From Notospermus geniculatus (taxonomy: Eukaryota > Nemertea > Pilidiophora > Heteronemertea > Lineidae), in the NCBI GenBank assembly GCA_002633025.1, contig NMRB01001537.1, positions 102,200 to 166,199 on the forward strand: a stretch of 64,000 bases of DNA, read 5' to 3'. Shown here in pieces: positions 40,301-52,300 of the stretch. Position 1 is the first letter of the stretch; each line of letters begins with the position of its first letter. A program made the position numbers and the translations under genes. The notes under the pieces are model-generated. The model was given only the letters and a program-made list of their open reading frames with translations, had not been told where the DNA came from and searched no databases.

Positions 40301-43300
40301 GGGTTTTCACAGGTTTTTGGATAATTAATAATAATTCGGACCAATGAAAGAAAATTCCTGCTATTCGTTGGAAATGGGGTTGGGGTGGTGGTACCTCAAG
40401 CCATCTTTATACTGGAATCTGGACCTATTTTACTTTTGTCCTTCAGATGTACCTAGCTGGTTGAAGAGCCTGAGGCTGCATAAATACGCGTATCTCTTCC
40501 AACATATGACATATGAGGAGATGTTAGGTTTGAATGAAGAATGGCTGGAAGCTCAGGTAAGTAATTGATGACGATTTGGGCCTAATCTTTTGTTGCGGTT
40601 CCTAATTCATTGGCATGTTGCTGTCGAAAAGGATTTATGGTCAACTTTGAAGGCCAGTGTTGATTTATTGGTGAAGGCTGTGTTGTCACTGTAGTTATGA
40701 TAACTCATAAGTACATTGAGTGGTACATGTAGGTGGCATAATTGTCAACATGAAGCCTGTTCATTCCAGCTGTCGCGTTGCTTTTGGAAAACTTCTGCAT
40801 GGCAATTATATATTTTCCAGAATGTTACAAAAGGTGCTAGAAACAAAATAATTTTGAGTGTGAAGAAACTCCGGGAGAGACCGCAGAATTTGAAGACATT
40901 GGAAAAGGTAAGATTTTCTTTCAATGTGGAGACCATCTGTGTGACAAGCCTGTAAATGTGAAAACGAAATGAGTGAAAATAGAAAAAAATAGGGTATTGA
41001 AGTTTCTGTGTTAGCAAAACATGTTTTTCACTGTCGTGGGGAAATGCATTCACGCTGGTATCTCCTTGACATGCCAGTGCTTTAAACCAGGATGTGTGTC
41101 TTTGGACATGTTGGATGTTCTGTCTAATAACGCTCCCCATGTAGTAGTACCGTAATAGCAATACTAAATGTCACGAAGTCTTAGATACCACATAATAGAG
41201 CTACATGTATGACTGCCGCCAGTGCTAAGAGGCAGAATTGGTAATTTGTACTGCAGGGTAGTGTCAAGTGCACTTGGCAGTTTTACCCCAGACTTTCTAG
41301 AAACAAACCTCTCTGGGGAAGGAGCAGCTGAAGGCTTTAATTGATTCTTTCAACCAGTTGAGAATATGAAATGGTGACTTGACTCGGCCGGGTATTGAAC
41401 CCACGGCCCCTCGGTCACAACTCCAAAGCTTTCACCACTGTGCTGCCGCCACTAGTGGTTAATGGGAGTGTGGCTCATATTAGTAGTACTAGCAGTGATA
41501 CACTATAGAGATTGTGCAGATGACGTCATCACAGAAAAGTCCACCATTTTCATGGTCAAATTGATGTTGACCCACGTGGTGCAGTTGGTCGTCGACGTCG
41601 GTGCAAGTGGAGCGTGTGTGACTTTAACCATGACGTGATCCACACATGGCACACTTTCTTGTGGATGTCAGCGTGGTGGACCGCCGGTCAAAGTGGCATC
41701 ACAATGAGCCACTGCACAAGCTCTGTACACAGTGTATTTTGTAATAAATGACAGTGACAGTGCTATTGCTTCTGTCTATGTCCCACTGATCACCAGTGGA
41801 AATCATGGGTCATATGAATAAAGACTAGCAAATGCTTTTACTTCAGATTTGTACAGCATTGCCTAGTGCATTTTGTATTGCAAAATTCAAGTAAAAGCAT
41901 TTGCTAGTCTTTATTCATATGACCCATTGTAGTCATTACGAGATATGATCACCATGAGTAATGAGATATTATGAACATTATTTTGATGTGGCTGATTGGC
42001 CTAAACATGTATAATTGTTATGATGCAACGCAGTATGTCTGAATCATTCGCATTGCAAACATGCACTCAGAATTGTCAGCATTTTATTGACAATATGTGT
42101 GCTGTGTAATCAACACGATCAACACTTCTCGAGTATTGCATTATTTATTATGTCTGAATAATGCAGGAAGTTATGAACACAGGTTCTAAGGTCGGTGGTG
42201 GGTGGGCCAGGAAATTAATAATAACTGGATTTCTCCGAAACTGAGGGTGGGATTCCAAGTCATGAGAAGCACGAAGTTTTAGAAATATTACACAGGGTAA
42301 CGGGGACAGTTCAAGCACTACATGAACTGAAGGGACGGAAGGTGCCACTCCATGTGAGAGTTGGTGTTCTATGGGCAACTCAGCTGTGGAACGATAATGG
42401 GGTACCGGCAAACAAAAGAAGGCGCTGATCATCAACTCGGTTAAAACGCAGGTGCGCATGCCTTTGCGATTGTTGAACGTCATCAGGCGTCGTGCGTCAT
42501 TCTGACGTTACAAAAACTGCGTCATTCACAACTCATGACGTCGACCATTCGCCTGTCGTTTACGCTAAAATGGTCAACTTTATCAATTAAATTCATCATG
42601 TTCCCGCAGAGATTTTTGCTCAAAAGCCATGAGATATATTTTAGCACTTCTGTACTTAATGATAGAAAATTAAAATCAGAAATTGACGACCCCAACCGGG
42701 GTCTTCTTCAGGCTGGCACTTAACAGTACAAGACTCTAGAATAGACTGAGCTGAGTCCCTGAAGTAGATCTACTTCAGGGACTCAGCTCAGTCTATTCTA
42801 GAGTCTTGTACTGTTAAGTGCCAGCCTGAAGAAGACCCCGGTTGGGGTCGAAAATTTGCAAAATCTGGAAGTTGACTTCCTGTATATTATCACGTTGTGT
42901 GTCAATTTTAGTGCTATTTCTTTCTTTGTATGTAAAATCAGAAATTGAGTGCAATGTTTTAGTTATATTTGGCCTAGAAACAGGGTGTGCTATTCAGAAT
43001 TAATTGGAAAATAACGTTAGCCTCACTTTCAATGACGCAGTTATGACCGAGTTGATAGTCAGCGCCGCGTCGCGGATTAGGTCTGCCGGTACCTCATTAT
43101 ATAGGCACTCATTTGTGTCAGTGGTCTTAGCATATGTGACCCATCACCAAAAAACAAGTACATGTACTACGTCGCTCTGAAGTTGGTAGGTTGAGACCAA
43201 CGTTTTGTCAATTTCAGCAGGCCTGGGCGTATTGTCTGTCTTTTGTAAAATCTGAGTGATTTCATTTCTTCCTTCATCTCCTGGAGTTATTTTGGTTCAT

Positions 43301-46300
43301 CCTGGTTCACAACCTGTGCGATGTAATACCTGATTTGATGTGACGGGTCACATATGTCAGACTGAAATTTCCCATTGCCAGCCAACTCGCACGGAAAAAC
43401 TTTGATTTGTAGGAATGCACATGAAAAGTTATATGCATTGCAAACTGAATAACCTGCACCCACACTTGACAAACTACAATGCAGAAAGTATATGGGTCCA
43501 GTATGCAGGTATACCATCACTGTAATGTGATAAATTTCTAAGGCTACGAGGAGAGGATCATGTACACTGAGAACGCTCTTGATTAATGCCCTTAGTACAA
43601 AAATTGCCCCTTTGCTATGTTATCCATTTTGGTTTTCTCTTTGTAGGAAATCTTGGAGGGCGGTAACCTCCGTTCTGCCGTCAATGATATCCGCACAATT
43701 CTGATGACTCCCCTAAAAGCATTTACTCCACCGAAAACAGAAGATGGAGAACCTACGACTCCCACGGATGGGGAGACTTCAATCCCTGAGGCAGATCTGC
43801 CTGGGCAGTTGACACGGGTGCTAGGAAAAGGTACGTGGTGTGGCCCTCTCATTCCTTGATTATCAATCGCCACGCCCTCCTGTTGGCTTTGACGTCCTGG
43901 GTTCAAGGTACAGTGTGTCTGACACATCAAAACTTGCGGTTGGTCAACCAGTTACATGTACCTGGTAGTGCATCATGCTGGCTGCAGGGAGGACATTATT
44001 CTGTTGTACAGGGGCCTGTAGCTAATGGTACCTTTAACCAAATGGAGAAGGCATTGAAGTTAATGGTACCATTAGCTTAAAGTCACTTTATGAAACAGGC
44101 CCCTGGTAGCTACTGACAAGATTTCATCGTGGGTTGTGCAAAAATGTTGGATCAAACTTGATTCATCTTCTAAGATCATCATGTACCTAATAGATAAGTA
44201 CAATGTATTGACCTTTAAACAAGTGAAGAAGGAAGTTGTGATGTTATAAGGAAGATTTTTTAGTTATAGTTGATAAGTAAGGTGAACGCCCTTAGCATCC
44301 TGTTGTCATCTTATTTCAGTGTGCACTGCACTTCACGTGACACGCCATATGGATGACGAATGTGTCAACTTGTACCTACAGTTGCTGGACCGCTGTATCA
44401 ATCATGAGGTGAGTTGGGGATCATTAAACTTCTTCAGCAGTATGTCAGCTATTTGACCTCTCATTTAACAATCTAACTTCAGCAGAATATCCCAGTAAAC
44501 TGTGGCAATGTGACCAGAATACTTTGCTGCAATAAAGATGACACCAGGAGAGAATGGAAGAAATAGATTGCTTCAGATTTCATAAACAGACCGACAATAC
44601 TGAAAGTGACAAACATTTGGTCTCAACCTGCCAAGCTAAGAGCGACATGCGTCTGCTTTTGCCAGAGCGGGCCACAATGCAAGATATTTTTCGACAGTAA
44701 AATGGTCACCATTTTTCGGGACATGGTGTACATACACATGTATTCTTGAATCTTCTCACCTTCATAACAAAAATTCATATCCCAATGTCAAAATGTTACA
44801 AAAAGGCTGCCAGTGATGCAGGAATTTGACTTTAGTAAATATTGATGAAGTGACATTTTTCAGATTACGAGAAACTGAAAAATGGCGACGACCCGACTTG
44901 AATCCACATGTCTGAATCATGCCCCGTGGATTTTACTGATGTACATTTCGTCTGTGCTGTGTGACTGATGATTAATTTATCATCAGCAATAGCAGAATGG
45001 TATGTGCATTAGTTGCCGACATGATACGGCTGGGGAATGGGTCACAAGGGGCCAATCGATAACCTTTTTATGAGGTGAACAATTTGGTGCATTCCGAGAA
45101 TCGTAATCTTTTATCATTTGCTATCTTCGTTATAGTATCTCTTGAATTTGTAAAAAGGCCATGAAATCAAAAATGCAATTTATTTTGATAATGGAGCCAA
45201 TGGTTTCAAATACAACCAATTGGCTACTCCCATAAATTGGCTATAAATATTCCTTAAATATTGTCTTATTGATACATTTCTTAACCTGACCCAAAAAATT
45301 GGTACAAATATAATTTCTCCAGCAGCAGCCCCGACTTGCTACATGGCATTCCCTCTTTTTGGTCAGAATAATTCATAAAAGAATTTATTTCGACACCCAA
45401 AGATTTGTGTTTGTGGCAAAGGGTTAATTAATGCCGAACATCCCATTCCGATACTCAACTTTTTGTGGCAGTTGCCTCCTGAGCCGCAAGGTATTTGATT
45501 GTGACTGGTCTGGGCTGCTGTTGCATTTCGGCATGAAGTACCCTAGTGTTTGCCTTACCATTACTTGTGAATAAATCAAATACAAATCCATTGTTGAACA
45601 TGGTTGTTGGAGGCAAACAGAAGTTGCAGGATGAGGTCAAAATATTTGACAGAATTTAGAGACGGGGAGATGGATCTGTGTCGGTTGTGTTTGAAATAAC
45701 GGCGTGAATGGAAACTACCTCGGAGGTGTTTGCAAGGTCAGGGGAAGTGTTAAAAAATAGAAGATTCTGAATGACCGGTTATGGCTCTGGGCTGCTGCCT
45801 GCATCACACCATTTGTTAGCAGGATCAGTGATTTGAATATAAATAGAAGCTTTCATCGCCACACTCATGGTTGTTTACTCGGTCACGGGTTTATAGATTT
45901 GGAACTCAGTCTCCAACTCTTCAGGCAGATACTTTGTTATTTGTGATTTTAGGAGGCTGTTTCTTGAGAGAATTCTCCTGATTTCACAACAATTATTGTC
46001 TTTCCCTGAGACAGTTCATGCTGGGTTCTTAAATTGATTTCTCTCAATATTTCTCTCAATATACCTTATCAGTTTTGCACTGCATTTGTTGGTGAGAAGT
46101 GGCTCAGGGTCTTTCTTGTGAGAATTCTCTTGATTTCTTGACACGTTCCTTTGTCATTCTATCATTTTCTCATGCTTGGTTGTTTATGACAGGAACTCTC
46201 GTTTTCATACCCTGACAAAAGGGGTTGTGCACCGCAGTTGGGTCATAGTGTGAGGCGGTTCATGTGGGCTGAACTGAGAGAAAGTTTCATAGTTCACATC

Positions 46301-49300
46301 AAAAATTCATAAAGCTCGCTTATGAATTTTTGTTCACATGGACGTGAAATGAAATTGCAGACAAGACTCACAGGATACAAAAAATCATGATTATTTTTTT
46401 CTAGCCTTGTTTTCGCTGGTTAGATCATGGTAATAACATGTATTCAATAAAAGTTCTGAGGAGTGGTTTATTTACATGCTTCAGGCTAACCCCGAGGCTA
46501 TTCCATTGGCATTATATCATTTTACTGTATAATTCTATATCATAATGGTTTGAAATGAGCTTGGTGGCGCAACTTGTTCCTAGTAAATTGGCGATTTTCA
46601 CCAGCAAATGCATGATTTACCTAACTCCTAAATTACATGTACTAGAAGGGCCAAGTCCAAGTGAGTCATGCAAGTGTATTTGGCCCTTTGTAACAAGATG
46701 ATTCATGTCTATGATTTGCATAAATATTACTTTAAAGGCCTTGGGCAAAGCACTTAACTTTGCTATCAGTACCGGTAGTCATGTTGGTAATATTACACCT
46801 TGATGTTTTACTAGTGCTCTCTACTTTCTGCTGTCATACAGTCTCCAAAGATCCTCGTCTCTGAATCATGAATCTTTCTGGGGTTCATTCAAGGAGTTCA
46901 TTCAGTGCATCGCTTGACCCTTTCATTTCAGACAAGTAGAGGTAATAAAGTCTGACGCTGAACCACCACGTACCATTTTCCTTTTGGCTGCGATTACATA
47001 CATGACATAGAGCTACACGGTATATGCACCCGCTGGTTGACAATGGCTTCACGGTAGCGAACCCTATATATGAGAGAAGTGATTCAGTTTGAAACACTGA
47101 AGCATTGGCCCACTTTGCTTGCATCCCAAAATATTAGTTGGTTCTGCTGGCACAGTTTCTTGTTTGAAGGTTATTTGGACATCAAAGTATGATTAAGTGT
47201 TATTGTGTCTATAAATAGCCCCTACTGATTGGACGGAAGTCTGATGAATGATAGATGAGTACGGAAAAGCAACACGCTCTGTGCTGTGTCATTTTCAAGA
47301 TAATCCGTAGCGGAAGACGACCACGAATTGTCAGCACATTGAAGATAAAATGAACAAGAACCTCCCCGCCATTTGCTCATTCTGTTGGCGTGGGCTGCCA
47401 CTGGGGTTAGCCTAAAACATGTAGTTGAGGTTTATACTGTCTGCGTGTCTGGCAGCATAGCCGAGGATGATTGGTAGGCTTGGAGGTACATTCATCTCCA
47501 TCTGTCTAGCCTGCTGCACAGGTGCTGTGTAGATTTTGTCTACTAGGAGTTTCACCGTGGTGCAGCGTACATGTAGAACCAAAAATTGTTTATGTTGGTA
47601 TTACACTAGAGAAATCCAGCCCGAAATTTTCAATATCTCTTCTACGGTTACCAAGTAACCGTTGAAGAGTTGTCGTCAATAAAGTGTTAATGACGACATC
47701 TTTCGTTTTAGTCTTATGAATATATATGCCTGTCGATAATTTCTAAATCAATGTTTACCTATTTTTAGCCAAGTTTGTCTTGATATATGATTTTTGCCGC
47801 AAGTGTTAGTATATAGGCTCTGAAGGGGGTCAGATGGAAGACTAGAAAATCGCTACTGCGGTGGTCAAAACACTAAAATTTTAGCACTTTTTCAAGATGG
47901 TCATTTATTCAGTAGGAATCTACAGTATATAGGCTCTGAAGGGGGTCAGATGAAGCTGTGAAGGGCTTTTTGCGGTGGTAGTGACGATTTTGCTATTTTT
48001 TAAGCGCTTTTTTAGGATTTTTGACACTTGAAATTTTGGCATTTTTCCTTGAAAAAGTGCTAAAATTTTAGTGTTTTGGCCACCGCAGTAGCGATTTTCT
48101 GGTCTTCCATCTGACCCCCTTCAGAGCCTATATACTAGTGTTGCCTAAAAGAATGTTTATCTGACGTTGATATGTTTATTTTTAGTGGAGAGGATATTGT
48201 GATGTGGGTATTTCCATTCTCATAAACAATTCCATTCCAAACGAAGGTTTAGAGGCTTCATCTCCAAAAATATTTCAGGAAGTTGTTTTGCAAATGGAAA
48301 GGCAAGGCGAAGCCAAATTCTTGGCTGAGTAAAACCATTGAAGGCTAATAGGGAGGTTGAGATCAGCGACTTATCACGGATCCTTATACGTATACGGTTC
48401 AAAATGTACACAAAATTTGTCCTCGTTGTACATGTATAAGGATCCGTGATAAGTTGCTGATCTCAACCTTCCTATTGTATGAGGAAAACTGTACAAAAAC
48501 GCATCAACAAATGGATATGACTCTGTTAGTCTTACGTTCTTTGACTTGACGACCTTGAATGCAAGGATCACACACCAATTCCAGAAAAAGATCTGGCAAA
48601 GAAGTGTAACAAATTGACGTCAACTATGTCTGACTGTAACCAAGTACTAACAACATTTTACACCCATTTCCACTTCCACAGCAGTAGCTGTAACTTGTTG
48701 AACTTTTACCCTTTATTCACAACTTAGACGGAACTCTGAAATTTGAACCTGGTAAGGGGTCAACATTTATAATGGGATTCAGATTTATATAAAATACATT
48801 GAGGATTTAGTTGCAAAAGACAAAGCCGAATAAAACCTTTCGAATATAATATTGATTGAAATACAATGACGATTCTGATATCAAATCCCCTGCATAAAAT
48901 TGTCGAAGTTTTTAGTCATTGTCTACGTAATAGCGTCAGGCTAAATTATCAAATGAGGTGAATAGGATTATTTTTCTATTGTTGTATTGTTTTGGTAATT
49001 CAGTATGGTTTCTGAAACTAAATCAATAATCTTTTCATATCCAATATTCATTGAAAACTCCTTTCGATTCTATGGACCTCTGTTTTTGCCGAATGATAGG
49101 GTACAACCCTGGCAGTTCCACATGTTTGGATTCTTTATTCGGATGTTTTGATGATGCAGCATTCTGCCTTTAATGGTGAAAACATTTCGTCCAAACGCAT
49201 TGTGGAAATTTAAGTCTGAAATAAAACTTAAAGAAACAGCATGCGAGTGAAGCAAGTGTGTGGTTTCTGTTTTAAGTTCTACAGATTCAGTTTAGCACCA

Positions 49301-52300
49301 CTAAACCTTAACACTGTTTCCTTTCACTGTCCTTATATATAATACTGCTCATGATGCCTATGAAAAGCAAAAAAACAAGACGTTTTGAACAGCGACCAAT
49401 TTTAGTGCTTATTGTCCCTTTAAAAATTATCAGGTCAAACTTAGAAATAGCTGTCTACCCATGTTTATCCAGTACTCATGGACTTTCTAGTCATGCGTCA
49501 TTGAAGTAAAAAGTAGGTTATGTGTATATGAATACTATACACCTATATTGTGCACAGCATGTGACTGACTGATTGTCTGTGACGGAATAATATTACTTCA
49601 GCAAGTCATACAGTGGTGCCATCTGATATCACAATGGTGTACTACTTATGTGTATGCAGATATCTGTGTCGCCCTGTTCTGAAATGCTGTGCGTCTCAAA
49701 ACTGATGTTCTATCGGCTTTGGTTTTCAGGTGAAACAAGCCAGCAATCTCCTGCCACTAGCAGTCCATCCCATCTGTGCCTGAAGCGGACCAACTCTGTC
49801 ACACCTCCCATCTCCATGCCCTCATCCCAATGGCTGGGCACTTCAGAAACGCGCTCTGGCGGTCAGCCCGTGACATCAGATTTCAACTCGCTCTCACCGC
49901 AGAGTAGTATATCGTCGGGGAGTGGCAGCGATACCCACCAAGATGATGCGGGGATGAAACACTATACTTCAGAGAATTCGGGAATGAGGGGTAAGTTATT
50001 TCCACTGTCAGTATTTAGCCCTGTTTCCACTAAAGAGGATTCTGCCATGATTTGCGGCAAGTGGTGGGGGTTTTCACAGGTTTTTGGATAATAATAATTC
50101 GGACCAATGAAAGAAAATTCCTGCTATTCGTTGGAAATGAGGTTTGGGTGGTGGTACCTCAAGCCATCTTTATACTGGAATCTGGACCTATTTTACTTTT
50201 GTCCTTCAGATGTACCTAGCTGGTTGAAGAGCCTGAGGCTGCATAAATACGCGTATCTCTTCCAACATATGACATATGAGGAGATGTTAGGTTTGAATGA
50301 AGAATGGCTAGAAGCTCAGGTAAGTAATTGATGACGATTTGGGCCTAATCTTTTGTTGCGGTTCCTAATTCATTGGCATGTTGCTGTTGAAAAGGATTTA
50401 TGGTCAACTTTGAAGGCCAGTGTTGATTTATTGGTGAAGGCTGGGTTGTTACTGTAGTTATGATAACTCATAAATACATTGAGTGGTACATGTAGGTGGC
50501 ATAATTGTCAACCTCTGCTAAAGTTTAAGTATGAAGCCTGTTCATTCCAGCTGTTGTGTTGCTTTTGGAAAACTTCTGCATGGCAATTGTATATCTTTTT
50601 CCAGAATGTTACAAAAGGTGCTAGAAACAAAATAATTTTGAGTGTGAAGAAACTCCGGGAGAGACCGCAGAATTTGAAGACATTGGAAAAGGTAAGATTT
50701 TCTTTCAATGTGGAGACCATCCGGGTGACAAGCATGTAAATGTGAAAATGAAATGAGTGAAAATAGAAAAAAATAGGGTATTGAAGTTTCTGTGTTAGCA
50801 AAACATGCTTTTCACTATTGTGGGGAAATGCATTCACGCTGGTATCTCCTTGACATGCCAGTGCTTTAAACCAGGATGTGTGTCTTTGGATGTTCTGCCT
50901 ACTAACCCTCCCCCATGGTGAAAAGCAATCATGGGCGCATGGTTCATTGCAGAGTAATAGCAATACTGAATGTCATGAAGTCACACATGGCACACTTTGT
51001 CGTGGATGTCAGCATGGTGGACCGCCGATCAAAGTGACGTCACAATGAGCCACTGCACAAGCTCTATACACAGTGTATTCTGTAATATTATGACAGTGAT
51101 AGTGGTATTACTTCCGTCTTTGTCCCAGTATCACCAGTGGAAATGATGCGTCATATGAATAAAGACTAGCAAATGCTTTTACTTCAGATATGTACAGCAT
51201 TGCCTAGTGCATTTGTATTGCAAAATTCAAGTAAAAGCATTTGCTGGTCTTTATTCATATGACACATTGTATTTATTACGAGACGTGATCACCATGATTA
51301 ATGAGATATTATGAACATTATTATGATGTGGCTGATTGGCCTATACATGTCTAATTGTTATGATGCAACGCAGTATGTCTGAATCATTCGCATTGCAAAC
51401 ATGCACTCAGAATTGTCAACATTTTATTGACAATATGTGTGCTGTGTAATCAACACGATCAACACTTCTCGAGTATTGCATTATTTATTATGCCTGAATA
51501 ATGCAGGAAGTTATGAACACAGGTTCTAAGGTCGGTGGTGGGTGGGCCAGGAAATTAATGATAACTGGATTTCTCCGAAACTGAGGGTGGGATTCCAAGT
51601 CATGAGAAGCACGAAGTTTTAGAAATATTACACAGGGTAACGAGGACAGTTCAAGCACTACATGAACTGAAGGGACTGAAGGTACCACTCCATGTGAGAG
51701 TTGGTGCTCTATGGGCAACTCAGCTGTGGAACGATAACTATATAGGCACTCATTTGTGTCAATGGTCTTAGCATATGTGACCCATCACCACAAAACAAGT
51801 ACATGTACTACGTCGCTCTGAAGTTGGCAGGTTGAGACCAACGTTTTGTCAATTTCAGCAGGCCTGGGTGTATTGTCTGTCTTTTGTAAAATCTGAGTGA
51901 TTTCATTTCTTCCTTCATCTCCTGGAGTTATTTTGGTTCATCCTGGTTCACAACCTGTGCGATGTAATATCTGATTTGATGTGACGGGTCACATATGTCC
52001 AACTGAAATCAACCATGGTGAATTTCCCATTGCGAGCCAACTCGCACGGAAAAACTTTGATTTGTAGGAATGCCCATGAAAAGTTATATGCATTGCAAAC
52101 TGAATAACCTGCACCCACACTTGACAAACTACAATGCAGAAAGTATATGGGTCCAGTATGCAGGTATACCATCACTGTAATGTGATAAATTTCTAAGGCT
52201 ACGAGGAGAGGAACATGTACACTGAGAACGCTCTTGATTAATGCCCTTAGTACAAAAATTGCCCATTTGCTATGTTATCCATTTTGGTTTTCTCTTTGTA

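Larger units (their letters stand above)
34553..44534 (+). repeat. Tandem duplication unit 1 carrying Smaug exons 3a-7a
   Basis: 9982 bp that align with 44535-53519, apart from element insertions and small indels. At the join, ...ctgcaata|aagatgacacc, the end of unit 1 (equal to 53519) abuts the start sequence of 34553. Unit-1-only segments include MITEs at 35314, 37282 and 38581, the nested elements 42396-43098, and about 41170-41640 (deleted in unit 2). Confidence 0.93.
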
